Origin: Sabellastarte sp. h YS-2021
Taxonomy: Eukaryota > Annelida > Polychaeta > Sabellida > Sabellidae
Length of the DNA stretch: 64,000 nt
Reading direction: 5' to 3'
Assembly: GCA_964017235.1 (NCBI GenBank)
Contig: OZ024938.1
Coordinates: forward strand, 9,229,454-9,293,453
Below the pieces are notes generated by a model. It did no database searches and was not told the DNA's origin. It saw only the letters and a list, made by a program, of their open reading frames with translations. This document shows positions 52,418-62,722 of this stretch, in pieces; within the stretch, counting starts at the first letter, position 1; every line of letters starts with the position of its first letter. The position numbers were made by a program, and so were the translations under genes.

Positions 52418-52569
52418 TTGAAAAATAATGTAAAGGGGTTCAACCCAAAGTACAAAATTATTTCTTGACATTGGTGTTAAATTTACCGGAAATGCACTCT
52501 ATTTTTACCAAAAATTAATTTTTTTCCAGGGGGGCATGCCCCCGACCCCCTTAGTTATAATATGTCTGA

Positions 52570-52634
52570 TGTGAACCCCCACCTTACTCAATGTGAACCC
52601 CCACCTTACTCGATGTGAACCCCCACCTTACATA
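52570..52634. repeat. 22-bp tandem repeat, three units
   Basis: ATGTGAACCCCCACCTTACT with C and one more base repeats three times with almost no change. It lies just inside the right end of the hAT-type relic. Confidence 0.85.
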
Positions 52635-52653
52635 AAAGCTGGATCCGCCCCTG

Positions 52654-52770
52654 ATACAGTTGGTCAAAGTTCTGTACTGTATATTGTAGACCAACGGCAA
52701 GCAACTACCAACTTTTCTACATGAGGTGAAGCTGGGATTCGAACTCCCAGCCATGACCCAATTTAGTATT
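52654..52770 (-). mobile_element. tRNA-derived SINE, family S3, 3'-truncated
   Basis: ATACAGTTGGTCAAAGTTCT, GTAGACCAACGGCAAGCAAC and GCTGGGATTCGAACTCCCAG (B box in reverse) identify S3. It begins exactly at the hAT-type right end, so the missing tail may have been lost with that event. Confidence 0.7.
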
Positions 52771-52774
52771 ACAG

Positions 52775-53335
52775 ATAAAACAAGCCAAAATGAGACTTTT
52801 TGATCAAGTTGTTCCTATTAATGGCGGGGAGAAACAATAGCTAATCATATACTTCTTTCAACAATGAGACACAGAAACAGACTTTTAAGACACATTTCCA
52901 ACCGTGTGTATCTTTAGGGGTATATCAGGCAAGTGTGAGAGGGGCTATAAACAAATGCCTGTCTCAAAATAGAAAGGTTTATTTTATTCTGAATAGGCTT
53001 ACTATAAGAGGGTTACTTTAGCAAACTAAGCTTATTTTCTGACTGGCAGAAAGGAGGCTAAAATGTCAACGTGATCATAAGTCATAAAATCCCTACCCAC
53101 ACAAACTAGGGCACAAGTTTCAGTGGGTCTAAAAAATGTCTTCTAACGAGCACGCGGGGGTGTTAATTCTACATTGTCCCTGTTTCCCGCTACTTGCAAA
53201 CTTTGCAGCAAATGTTGAGGTTTCTCCCTCAGAATTCATATTCTAATTTCATCTGTTACAAAAAAGCCTATTAAATGAAACAAATCTTTGCATGGGCAAG
53301 CAAATTTAAAGCCAGACAATTTTGGAGCTGTGGGA
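52775..53335. other. Unassigned non-coding sequence
   Basis: No gene or repeat structure was recognised. Confidence 0.3.
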
Positions 53336-53339
53336 CCAC

Positions 53340-53430
53340 CTCAGTGGATTCTACTTCATTGTGTTTTAGACTTTCATCGAGCTTAATCTCTGACCAAGCC
53401 AGACTCTAAGGCACGACACCAGAAACTAAT
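53340..53430 (-). mobile_element. LINE 3' end fragment
   Basis: GAGCTTAATCTCTGACCAAG and CCAGACTCTAAGGCACGACA are the reverse of the LINE 3' phrase shared with 1597, 17855, 36235 and 48890. No ORF remains. Confidence 0.5.
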
Positions 53431-53499
53431 TCAGTAATCATTATTCTGTGGACATAGCAGGGACAATACCATGAAGATACCATGCAATTTTTAAGCAAT

Positions 53500-53660
53500 G
53501 GCAGGCAAATATCAGTACATACAACTTGACACGGTTCTGTACTGTAAACCGCAGACCAACGGCAAGCAACTAATGCTTTTCTCAAGTGAGTTCAGACCAG
53601 AAACCAACTCTGATCTCAGAGGTGGGAGGCCAGTGTCTTATAACTGCATCATCATGGTTA
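53500..53660 (-). mobile_element. tRNA-derived SINE, family S3
   Basis: GTACATACAACTTGACACGG, CGCAGACCAACGGCAAGCAA and CAGAGGTGGGAGGCCAGTGT are reverse S3 phrases. The copy lacks the AT-rich tail and is moderately diverged. Confidence 0.65.
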
Positions 53661-53699
53661 AGTTTTTGTATCCAGAAATATCATCCCGATATTTAGTCA

Positions 53700-54433
53700 C
53701 ATTCTCTTTATGTCTCACTCATACTACAGGTGGTATATCTGGCGGTTATAAGTTTTCTGAGACAGCAGAACCGTCCTCAATGACGCCACATAGCTTCCAG
53801 GATTTGTAGTATCATTCACACAACAGGCAGTATAATCCAATGCCATAGACGTTGGGTTAAATGCCCCTGAACTACAACTACCACACAAGGTTTGTATGTG
53901 ACCTTATGACATAGTGGTAAATTTATTTATTTGGGGTTTTATGTCACTTTCAACACAGTACAGGTCATATCACGACGGGTAGTTGGAAGGACAGAGGAAA
54001 CCAGTACATACAGTTGGTCAAGGTTCTGTACTATAAACTGCCAACCAATGGCAAGCAACCACCAGCTTTGCCACTTGAGGCCATCCCGGGAACCAAACCT
54101 CGGCCTGAGGCCCCTGACACAGTGGTGAAACGTCCATTACCTCCACTCACATGATGTCATCATGTTACACAGAAAGATGACTGAGTCAGCCACCTTATAT
54201 GCACAGTGGACTACACCTTCAGTTATGGTGGCAAGAAATTCATCTGCACATGCTTGCATTTTGTCAGGCAGAAATTTTAAATATTTTAAAAATTCCGTAG
54301 GACGCCCAAGGTTATAGATGTTTCACCACTGTGTTACACGGTTGCAAACGAACCTTATAGTTGAAGGACAGGGGTCCTATCACCAAATGCCTATAACCAT
54401 GGGATGTACCATCTTCAGTGTGAATGGGGCCTT
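53700..54433. mobile_element. P element, split by an S3 SINE
   Basis: The right end, in reverse, reads GGCCCCATTCACACTGAAGA, CATGGTTATAGGCATTTGGT and CCTGTCCTTCAACTATAAGG. The left half has CATTCACACAACAGGCAGTA and CCATAGACGTTGGGTTAAAT, so the two sides form a long imperfect inverted repeat. The SINE at 53922-54114 interrupts the phrase GACATAGTGGTAAA. Non-coding. Confidence 0.65.
53922..54114 (-). mobile_element. tRNA-derived SINE, family S3, inside a P element
   Basis: It has the TTTATTTATTTGGGGTTTTA tail, CATATCACGACGGGTAGTTG, CATACAGTTGGTCAAGGTTC and GAACCAAACCTCGGCCTGAG. TGACATAGTGGTAAA (53907-53921) and TGACACAGTGGTGAAA (54115-54130) are a diverged target duplication of about 15 bases. 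The tRNA head is shortened. Confidence 0.8.
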
Positions 54434-54929
54434 AGGTCAGGTCCAAGACACATGAAAAAGAATTCATAAAGCTCCATTTAGTACCTGGGGGGTTATGGTG
54501 AACACAGACAGACATGCAAACTTGTAAACAAACCCGTACAAAATCATATCCTGGCTGCAGAGGTAACCTGGATACAGTTAGTACTTTTTTTCTAAATATT
54601 CCTTCAGATCACCATCAAAAACATAATGCAATAAATGTTTGGAAGACAGAAAAAAAAGAAATAAAAACATCTGTCAGATAGAGGAGACCATAGTTCGGAA
54701 ATAGGAAATAACTTTCAGTTTTATAGATCTTTGACGTCAATATTTTGTGTACATGTTTTTAGTTTTGTGTTTTACAAGGGAAACAATATATCGTTAAGAT
54801 ATTCCCATAATATAAATACACATCTATTTATCTCCTGCTAAGTAAATTACAAGTACGGAATAATGCCTTTCTAATCTCATTCATTTTGCAAGATGTAACT
54901 TTGGCTCTAGACCACCCTTATAACATAAT

Positions 54930-55265
54930 CTAATAGCCATTTTACACTACAGACGGTATAACCTGTGGTTAGAAGCTTGGCAGCAGCACCACCTCTCAGG
55001 ACACCTCATATCTTCCGAGATATAATGTACCCTTGGTGTTGATACTGTGTTACCACGGTGGTGTCCGCGGTTTATAGAAGGTTGTGACTCAGTCTTGCTT
55101 CAGTATCAGGTGTTCCACCAATGGCTATGTAAGATGAGTAGGGGTAAATTGAGGTTTTGTCATGGTGACAGACATTTATTCTACTCTCATGCTACTGAGG
55201 TTTACACATCGTGTCCCATCAGAGGACATGTGAGTCATACCTTATTTAACCTTCAGTTACTCTAT
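54930..55265. repeat. P-family related copy
   Basis: CATTTTACACTACAGACGGT, ATAACCTGTGGTTAGAAGC, TGTTACCACGGTGGTGTCCG and GAAGGTTGTGACTCAGTC follow the order of the P family, and the last part matches 32640-32790. Confidence 0.45.
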
Positions 55266-55314
55266 TACATAAATTAGCAAAAGAGTTTGACTAAAATGGA
55301 CCTACGGGGATGGA

Positions 55315-55550
55315 TTTATTTATTTATTTGGGGTTTTACATTGCTTTCAACACTGTACAGGTCATATCACGACGGGTAGTTGGAAGGGCAGAGGAAACCA
55401 GTACATACAGTTGGTCAAGGTTCTGTACTGTAAACTGCCAACCAACGGCAAGCAACTACCAGCTTTCCCACTTGAGGCCGTGCCGGGAACCGAACTCTGG
55501 CCTCAGAGATGGGAGGCGAGAGTGTTACCACTCTGCCACTGTGGCCCCTG
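55315..55550 (-). mobile_element. tRNA-derived SINE, family S3, perfect target duplication
   Basis: It is full length on the minus strand: GGGGCCACAGTGGCAGAGTG (A box), GAGTTCGGTTCCCGGCACGG (B box), GCTGGTAGTTGCTTGCCGTT, GTTTACAGTACAGAACCTTG and a tail of AAATAAATAAATAAA. CTACGGGGATGGA flanks it exactly at 55302-55314 and 55551-55563. The exact 13-base duplication suggests a recent insertion. The open frames on both strands here are SINE by-products. Confidence 0.92.
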
Positions 55551-55750
55551 CTACGGGGATGGAGACACACATATAAGGGATGGTGATAATGTGTAAAAGA
55601 AACAGTGACTGATGGTGAGACATTCAAAGGTGGCTATTTTGGACATCAACTTCTGTGGGACACTCAAGGAATTGGATGGTTACCCATTTGTGTCCTGAGT
55701 TGATACGACCTACATTTTTTGGTTGTGAGTTGCTTATGATGTATTGCTAC

Positions 55751-56155
55751 GGTATTATGATTTATCTTTTGTGGTGCTGTGACTAATCTTTAGGATGTTA
55801 TCACTTATCTCTAGGATGCTATCACTCATATTTAGGGTGGTATCACTTAACTTTAGGGTACTATGACTTATCTCTTTGGTGGTATAACTTATCTTTATGG
55901 TGCTATGACTTATTTTTACGAAGCTATCACTTATCTTCATGGTGCTATGACTTTTCTCTGTGGTGCTATGACTTATCTCTGTGGTGATATGACTTATCAT
56001 TATGGTGCTGTGATTTATCTTTATGGTGCTATTACTAAGCATTCTGGTGTTATTATCTTTATTGTGCTATGTCCTATTTTACTGGAGAAATTACTTGACT
56101 TTCTGGTATTATGACTTATTCTATGGTGCTATGACTTTGTGGTGTTGTGACTAAG
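55751..56155. repeat. 21-bp minisatellite, about 19 units
   Basis: The unit is close to GGTGCTATGACTTATCTTTAT (here split as GGTGCTATGACTTATC then TTTAT), with single-base variation between units. Because 21 is a multiple of three, it stays open on both strands (LYGAMTY-type on plus, ISHSTIK-type on minus). I judge these frames to be by-products, not a repeat protein, since neither has a convincing start or flanking domain. Confidence 0.88.
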
Positions 56156-56159
56156 TTTA

Positions 56160-56885
56160 CACAGTCTTCTTTAAAATAATAAAGCCATCTAATCTTCTGT
56201 CAGAAGAACATTCATCAAATGATTGTTGCTGTTAATAAACAAGAGTTATCAAGCCTTCCGTTATGACTTTATGAACTGTAACAGTCTGGAAAAGGTCCTA
56301 GGCAAGATTCTTTTATTGTATATTAAAATAATAAATATATTGGATATTTTTATTTTAATTGATATAAAGCACACGTTTCACCAGTTTTCCTTCCCATCTT
56401 AAATGTGACTAGTGATAGTAGCATCTGGACTTATAAATCGGTCAGTGCTTACAATAAGTTGAATATATGGAACTGCAGCATAATCCATTTCAGACACCTG
56501 CAATGTGGTATCTCATGAACAGTTTTTGATAAACAATATGGTTTAATGGGAAACATTATACAACATAGAATTTCAACATTTGATTATTTAATTTATAAAC
56601 ATGACACTTTGATTGAATTCAAAAAAGCTTCAAGCCAATTTAGAGTGATGTTTTTTTGTCTATTTTTTGTAATTAATTATTTGTGGTATTTTAATGGTAA
56701 AAACAAAATTTTTTAAACATTGTGCAAAAAGTGCTTAGGTAACAAAGTGTGTCATTTCTATATAACAAATATCAGTAATTATCTTTCTAATAATGGAAAG
56801 AATCTGTCCTTTGAGATTCTGTTCATAATGCAAATATAACCATGTTTTGGGGTGTCTAATGGCCCACTCACACTGGTCTGTGTGG
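56160..56885. other. Unassigned non-coding sequence
   Basis: AT-rich, no gene or repeat recognised. Confidence 0.3.
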
Positions 56886-56887
56886 TC

Positions 56888-57688
56888 ATAAGTATAGGTT
56901 AATGGCCAAGTAAGTGTCCAATATTAGAAAATAATGGATTATTTACGAGGCTCCGACGGGACCAAGCAACAATCTATTATTTTCTAATATCGGACCCTTA
57001 CAAGGGTATTAACCTATTTAAATTACACCTCTTCCCTAATTTGTAATTCTTAAGATGTTGTTTAACATTATTATTCTATATTTAGGTATGCATTTTTTTT
57101 TTTTTTTTTTTTTTTTTTGGGGGGGGGGGGGGGGGTTATTGTCATTTTAGTTGAACAAAATACACAAGGGTTTCTTTTGAAATGTTGTAAAAAGGGCTTT
57201 CATTTAGGGTCATAATCACTGAGTGAAACAACTGGCCAATAATAAGAGATACTGGACACTTTTAACAAAACAAAAACTCGCAGGTGTAATTTAACAATTT
57301 TTAAATAACATCTGAGAGAGTTTCTTTTGTTAAACATGTTAAATATCTTTCAGTAAAGGACAGTTGTTCCGCTCTGTGATTTTGACCACATATGGAAGCC
57401 TTTTTTACACATTTACAAAGAAACCCTTCTACATTTATTTCAACTAAAATGATCATAAAAACCCAAAAAATACACACCAGACAACTATAGAAATGCAACG
57501 TAAGGATGTTAAACAATTTTTTTAAATTATAAATCAAGGAATAGGTATAATTTAAATAGGTTAATAGCCCTGTAAGTCTCCGATATTTGAAAATAATGGA
57601 CTGTTGACTCGGCCTCTTTTGGGACCTCGTAAACAGTCCATTTATTCAAATATTAGACACTTACTTGGCCATTAACCTATATACTTAT
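56888..57688. mobile_element. 801-bp near-palindromic fold-back element
   Basis: The left arm starts ATAAGTATAGGTTAATGGCC and the right arm ends with its reverse complement plus an extra TA. The match continues inward for nearly 400 bases per arm: AAGGGTTTCTTTTGAAATGT on the left against ACATTTACAAAGAAACCCTT on the right, and similar pairs to a centre near 57285. Each outer end also folds on itself, for instance CCAATATTAGAAAATAATGG against TATTATTTTCTAATATCGG. The left arm carries a T26-G17 run where the right arm has only the equivalent of TTTTTTGGG. Non-coding. Confidence 0.9.
57093..57135. repeat. T26-G17 homopolymer junction
   Basis: Twenty-six T are followed directly by seventeen G. 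The homologous place in the right arm of the fold-back element, read in reverse, is GTGTATTTTTTGGGTTTTTA, so both runs expanded in the left arm only, or were misassembled there. Confidence 0.85.
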
Positions 57689-57689
57689 A

Positions 57690-58565
57690 TTTGGTTATAC
57701 AAAAATGTCCTTATTGGTCGGTTTATGAGCCTCATACATGGGTAGTACACAATGAGCCCGTATAGCCACTTTGCCCACTACCACCTATTCAGCATGTACA
57801 TTTTAGTTTAACAAGCGAAAGCTCAGTAGAGGTTTTCAAAACAAGTCTGTTACTGCTGACACCGTATCATGACACATACCTTATCTTGGCACAAAACAGA
57901 AGATTGAATATTTAATACAGCTATCTTTATCGCCCACACTCCTGCATTTCCGGATACCATATAAGGTAGATGAAACGATAATGAATTTCCGTATGCAAAT
58001 CGTGCCAAGTTGGGGCTTGCATTTCTAGTAGAAATTATATTATTGCCCCTTATAGCCCTTCTAAAACATTTAATGCTTTGACTTTTTACTGTTAATAATA
58101 CATTTATACTTTGCCCTTGTGTCGATGCATATTTTAAGCAATAGAAATCTACTATATTAGACAGATAATAACCACAAATAAGGATTTTGTGTGCAAGGTG
58201 TGCCAAGTTACACCCGGAAGCAGTACACGCGTAAAATGGCTGTCCATGTTATGTTTATCGTGTCCTATCCACATATGAAATCCTGTCTTATCAAACCTTA
58301 TGGATGCTACTGAAATATGAAAACATATCAACCCATAAATTAGCATAGATTAATTAAATATTTTACATTAGTATGTAGCTCATATATGTACAAGAGATCA
58401 AGCCATATTCACAGATTGAATTGCATGGAGAGTAACTCACAAAAGGCTTAATGGAATAAAATCTCAGTTTAAACAAAGCAGGACCGATAATATATCGGTC
58501 CGATATACAACCAATGACCCAAATTCTACAGGCAAATCTTAATTTAATTTGGCCTTTAAAAGTTC
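57690..58565. other. Unassigned non-coding sequence
   Basis: It holds a 118-residue minus-strand open frame at 57850-58206 with no recognised domain. It may be chance. Nothing else stands out. Confidence 0.3.
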
Positions 58566-58574
58566 AGGATTTTT

Positions 58575-58755
58575 TTAGCCCAGAACCAGATCCAGATCTT
58601 TCCCAAAAATTGAATATATCCTTACTTTGGTCAGGTCCTAACCAGATTAAAAAGATCAGAAAGATATATTCATTGCTTTGGTAGTTATTACAAACACAAA
58701 CAAACGAACAGACAGACAAACACACAACAACATAATCTCCTTGGTGGAAATAATA
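58575..58755 (-). repeat. R repeat, minus strand
   Basis: CCAGAACCAGATCCAGATCT, TTACTTTGGTCAGGTCCTAA, CAAACAAACGAACAGACAGA and ATAATCTCCTTGGTGG are the reverse R order, ending with the CCACCAAGGAGAT phrase seen at 7825 and 44690. Confidence 0.6.
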
Positions 58756-58759
58756 AAGA

Positions 58760-59215
58760 TACTGTATTATAGTAGACCCAGATTGCCAAACAAACCAGTA
58801 CATGGTTTATGAACAACCCATTGCCAAAGTATTTGACTTAAAACTCACACCTTGGATCCCTCTTTGAAGTGGGCGATATTACAAGATTATACAGGTTCTG
58901 TTTTTCCTTGCAATGCTTCATGGACACTCTGAAATAAGATGCCCCCATAAATCCATGTTTGAAAAAGTGGCTTTAAATTCTAAGTTTGTGTCACATTACT
59001 TTAGTAACTGCTTATCAACTGGTGGGTCCATTACAAGAGTTAGCCTAGATGTTTTAAATTGTTGAAAACTATCATGACCCAAGTCCAATTCATGATAACT
59101 TTCATTGTTTTTTATGTATCAAGGCCCCCTTTTGTACATTACCCCAGTACTTTAAAACTCCTTCATTACTTTTGTACTTTAAAACTCCTTCATTACTTTT
59201 GACCAGCATTGATAT
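58760..59215. other. Unassigned non-coding sequence
   Basis: A 26-base direct repeat (TACTTTAAAACTCCTTCATT then ACTTTT) occurs twice at about 59148-59200. No gene. Confidence 0.5.
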
Positions 59216-59219
59216 TTAC

Positions 59220-59415
59220 CAATAATCTCAATCTTAAAATTAAACTCAAATATAATCCTAAAATTTAGGGTTTAAACCTCAACCTTTTAGTTTAAACTCA
59301 TATGCAAAGTTTAAACGCAAACTCAGAAAGTATGAATAAACTTAATCGCAGACTCATTTATAATGCCTATATTTAGGGATTATACTAAAGCTTTGCAAGG
59401 AAGGAATCTTAGGTA
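59220..59415 (+). repeat. GTTTAAAC-rich repeat, copy 2
   Basis: TTAAACTCAAATATAATCCT, ATTTAGGGTTTAAACCTCAA, TAGTTTAAACTCATATGC, TTTATAATGCCTATATTTAG and CTTTGCAAGGAAGGAATCTT match 34800-35020 in order. Confidence 0.55.
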
Positions 59416-59419
59416 TGCT

Positions 59420-59925
59420 CTTTCCAAGTGCTCTTGTTGTACCCAAGATATTTATATATTTAATATATATTATTGCTAACATTTGAGTTACTCGCGCAGG
59501 TTGGAAATCTGTCAGTACCTTCTCAACAGGAGGAACCATTATTCAATGTTGTATACATGAATTTGTTTAATTATTAGTAATAAAAAACCCCACCCAAAGA
59601 GTTGTATCTCCTATCTAGTCTGCAAGACTTATACATGTGAGAACAACACGAGAGATGTAAGATCGGAGAAGTGTGAACTTAGTATAAGTAACTCAAGTAC
59701 AAATACAATTATTTTCTCCCTGAAGCTTTATGTCCAGATTATACTAGACCCAGAAAAATCTGGATTAAGTGCTTAAGGATCCAGGGTATGATAATAGCCC
59801 AGTCTGGCTGCAGTTTTGCAAGTGTGTGTGTGTCTGCTTAGAGTCATGATAAAAGGCAGGTTTCCATGTAAGCGTTCTGCAGGATGCGATGACTGATTCA
59901 CACTGCAAATCATTGATTACTTCAA
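59420..59925. other. Unassigned non-coding sequence
   Basis: No gene or repeat recognised. A short GTGTGTGTGTGT run is at 59822-59833. Confidence 0.3.
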
Positions 59926-59929
59926 AAAA

Positions 59930-60157
59930 TAAACAAGAGTACTTAGAGATTGCATACCTTCGCTCAGATATGTATGATTTTAAAGTGCCTCACTAATAAG
60001 AAAATGTGAAAATCAGGATCTTTGAATTTGTCTTTTTGTATCCAGGCTCTCGTCCAGATTACTCTCAGAGTTTAATAGGATGTAAACTGGACTACGACAT
60101 ATCTTCTTCTCATTTTTTCATGAAAATCCAACTAGTAGTATTTGCATACCCTTGCTT

Positions 60158-60188
<31 letters not shown>
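59930..60188 (-). repeat. R repeat, minus strand, with A29 run
   Basis: ACAAGAGTACTTAGAGATTG, CATACCTTCGCTCAG, TTTTTGTATCCAGGCTCTCG, CCAGATTACTCTCAGAGTTT and TTTCATGAAAATCCAACTAG are the reverse R order. Where other copies have the CAAACAAACAAA run, this one has 29 A (60160-60188), after CTTGCTTGC. Confidence 0.7.
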
Positions 60189-60334
60189 CGTTCATGAATT
60201 TAATACAATTAAAATAGATACTAGTTAATACTTCAGGTTTGATCTAAGCTACACATTTTTAGACGAATAATTAGTTTCAATATGAATAGAAAATACAAAA
60301 AAAGTATATATTGGTTGGGACTGGTTACATGGGT

Positions 60335-60470
60335 TAGTGTTGAATGGGTTCTAGGCCAGGTATGGGCAGATGCACACTGACTCAGATGATCACTTAAAAT
60401 AGTTGTCCACTGTCATTGGGCTGCTCCACAGTGAGATAGTTAAATATATAATACAATACAATGTAGACAT
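60335..60470 (+). mobile_element. tRNA-derived SINE, family S1, fragment
   Basis: TAGGCCAGGTATGGGCAGAT, ACTCAGATGATCACTTAAAA and GTCCACTGTCATTGGGCTG are S1 body phrases. The head and the 3' half are missing. Confidence 0.55.
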
Positions 60471-60474
60471 ACTT

Positions 60475-60770
60475 CGATGTTAAATCAATATGAAATTTTG
60501 ACATCAATAAAATATTGCGAAAAATATGTTTTTGAAAAAAAGAAAGTTACCATATAAAAATTAAAATACAAGCTGAAAATATATCTACTTTTCTCAATAA
60601 TAGAATCAGTCATCAGCAATCTAATGTAATGAAATATGAACTTTTATACCATTTAATCTCCATCATCTTGCAGAATCTAAAGGACAGCAGTCCAAACACA
60701 TGTAATAAAGAGTAAGTCTATTAACATAGCTGAATCATTCCAGGAACGACATGGTAGGTGGAACGACTAA
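60475..60770. other. Unassigned non-coding sequence
   Basis: AT-rich sequence with no recognised feature. Confidence 0.3.
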
Positions 60771-60774
60771 GTCA

Positions 60775-61010
60775 GATAGTCTTTTGAAAACATGTAAGTT
60801 TTAAGCTTCTCCCTGAAGGAGGCAATACAGGTAAAAGTACTTCTGTCATCAAGTAAGTCATTCCAAATTTAAGTGCCTCAAAAGCAGAAATCTGCTCAAA
60901 ATATTTGATTGATTTGTGAATGGAATTGTGTAAATGTGCATCTATCTGCCAAGAACTGTCAGACAGGATGACCTTATCTGGTGTTACAGGAGTGATCTGC
61001 AACGGGGAAA
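60775..61010 (-). pseudogene. LINE ORF2 C-terminal relic
   Basis: The minus-strand frame reads WNDLLDDRSTFTCIASFREK and then LKTYMFSKDYLT, matching WN-LPD-------IASFR-KLKTYLF. The part upstream is in another frame, so a frameshift lies just before the WN. The longer minus-strand frame across this stretch is out of frame with the true relic. Confidence 0.7.
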
Positions 61011-61199
61011 CAGAGCCTTAGATTTGATACTGTGTTTTTGTCTAACCATGTACTATTTATATAACACAGCCTCATGAAAAGTGTAACACAAAACCAGTAT
61101 TATATTGCCAACAAGAAGCTCAGTTTAATTTCCAGGTAATTGCAGTATTATTTTATTTATTAACTTATTTTAAAGCCCAGTTCTTTTGTCTGACATTAT

Positions 61200-61580
61200 T
61201 TCCACGAGAATGTTATGTTTTGGATCTGTCTGTATCTGTTTGTCTGTGCTAACTCCAAAAGTAATGAACGGATCTTTCTGAAATTATTGTTGGTGAAAGC
61301 TGACAAAATGAAGAAGTGTCTAAATTTTGGGAAAGATCAGCATCATATTCTGGGTGGAAAGATATCCCAAATCTTCAAACTTTCCACTTTTCAATGTACT
61401 TTCAATGACTTTGGCTTTCCATTTGACATTACCCCAAAAAGTAATGACCAGAGCCTCATGAATTCTTTGATGTAGGTAGGGCCTGGCGAAGGAAGAAATA
61501 ATAACATTTAAGGAAAGATCCGTGTCAAATTCTGGATGCAAAAATAAATAATCCAGGCCAACACTCTGCAAGGCTTATTA
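61200..61580 (+). repeat. R repeat, two diverged tandem fragments
   Basis: CTGTTTGTCTGTGCTAACTC, CAAAAGTAATGAACGGATCT, GGGAAAGATCAGCATCATAT and TCTGGGTGGAAAGATATCCC are followed by a second set, AGGAAAGATCCGTGTCAAAT and TCTGGATGCAAAAATAAATA. The order is R-like twice in a row. Confidence 0.55.
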
Positions 61581-61879
61581 GTTGTTATATAGTTAAAACA
61601 TTGGTAATTCGTTGTTGATGCAGTCTGTCTTAAGCAATAGACAGGTAAGTATCTTCATTCATCGTTAGAAGTGTCCAAAAATGACTACGATTTTTTTTCA
61701 AATAGGTGTTAAAGCTTTATATGTGGATAGTACATATTTTTTAAGTCAGAGGTCAAAGTTCAGAGCTCAAAGGGCACTTAATATCAGCCATACCCGGGAC
61801 AAATGTGAAGTTCAAATGAGCAACAAATCTAATCCAATTTAATCTACTAAAGCTGCCATATCTTTCTCACACAGAAAGA

Positions 61880-62085
61880 ATTATCTTGGGACGTTCTAAG
61901 TCATATATCCAAGGATGATATCGGTGGGGGAACCTGAGTGGAAGAGGTGGGTCTTGAGACGTTTCCGAAAGGATATTCCTGGGGGATTGATTCCTATATG
62001 AAAAGGAAAACAGTTCCCAATACCTGGTGCTGAGGGATTTAGAAAAGTTGTTGTGGCCTGATAAAAATATTGGCATAAGTAAAAC
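61880..62085 (-). pseudogene. LINE ORF2 C-terminal relic
   Basis: A minus-strand frame reads GIGNCFPFHIGINPPGISFR and then KRLKTHLFHSGSPTD, matching -WN-LP--I---P---FRKRLKTHLF. The upstream AP-LW block is degraded. The listed longer frame is a shadow. Confidence 0.65.
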
Positions 62086-62089
62086 CTAG

Positions 62090-62400
62090 ATCACATGCTT
62101 GCCTTACCAACTACATACAAAATATTTAACTTGACATGGCTAGCTTTCTAGCTCCATGTATTTCGTGTATTGGTTGTATCTATAGGGGCTAAATAAGTCA
62201 AGATTCGTATTTGGCTAAGAAGCCTTTGACAGAATACGGATAGTCATTTCAGCATGAAGAGGATTTTATTAATTGTTTCAAAAACCTCTCAAAGCTCTTA
62301 CATGTGCTCTTTAAAATGTTTTAATGGAAGAGTGAAGAGGGTGGAATGGGGATATGGTTTTTTAAAACAAAATGCACTATCCACATATAAAGTAATGAGT
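62090..62400. other. Unassigned non-coding sequence
   Basis: No gene or repeat recognised. Confidence 0.3.
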
Positions 62401-62407
62401 ACCAGGT

Positions 62408-62722
62408 CTGCCACTGTGGCCTAGTGGGTAACACACTGGACTAGGAACACAGAGGACGTGGATTCAAACCCAGGTACAGGCAGATACATGGTGGTTCGGA
62501 TGACCACGTAAAATGGTGGTCATCTGCCATTAGGTTCTATTCCCATTGGCAGGTTAAAGAAACTCAAGGAAGTTGATAAATGCTCATCCTTGAGCCTCTG
62601 TCTTTCAGTTTGGGGAATGTCACTGACTTGAGAGTCGGGTTGGGATGGGCCAAATAGGTCTGAGTCCTGTAGTACATGGTGATATTGCACTGAGTCTAAA
62701 TACTCAATACAGTACAATACAA
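62408..62722 (+). mobile_element. Full-length tRNA-derived SINE, family S1
   Basis: CTGCCACTGTGGCCTAGTGG (A box), GTGGATTCAAACCCAGGTAC (B box), TGGTTCGGATGACCACGTAA, CATCCTTGAGCCTCTGTCTT, TTTGGGGAATGTCACTGACT and a 3' end of ACTGAGTCTAAATAC then ATACAGTACAATACAAA cover the whole S1 consensus. Compare 9206-9535 on the other strand. Confidence 0.85.

Larger units (their letters stand above)
52380..52653. mobile_element. Probable hAT-type MITE relic
   Basis: The right end GGATCCGCCCCTG and the internal GGGGGGCATGCCCCCGACCC are of a style common in invertebrate hAT MITEs (CAGGGGCGGATCC ends). The left boundary may be CAGGGGGTTCGACACC at 52380, but the expected 8-base duplication is not seen. It contains a C24 run (52394-52417) and a short tandem repeat. 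Confidence 0.5.

Noticed and set aside
55755..56114. Open frames across the 21-bp repeat as a repeat protein
   Set aside because: A repeat unit divisible by three keeps frames open on both strands automatically, and there is no flanking domain or start context.
57850..58206. 118-codon minus-strand frame
   Set aside because: No recognised motif, and no supporting repeat or splice evidence. Length alone is not enough in 64 kb.
62408..62480. Genuine tRNA gene
   Set aside because: A and B boxes are present, but the head does not close into a cloverleaf with a proper acceptor stem and is followed by the shared SINE body.
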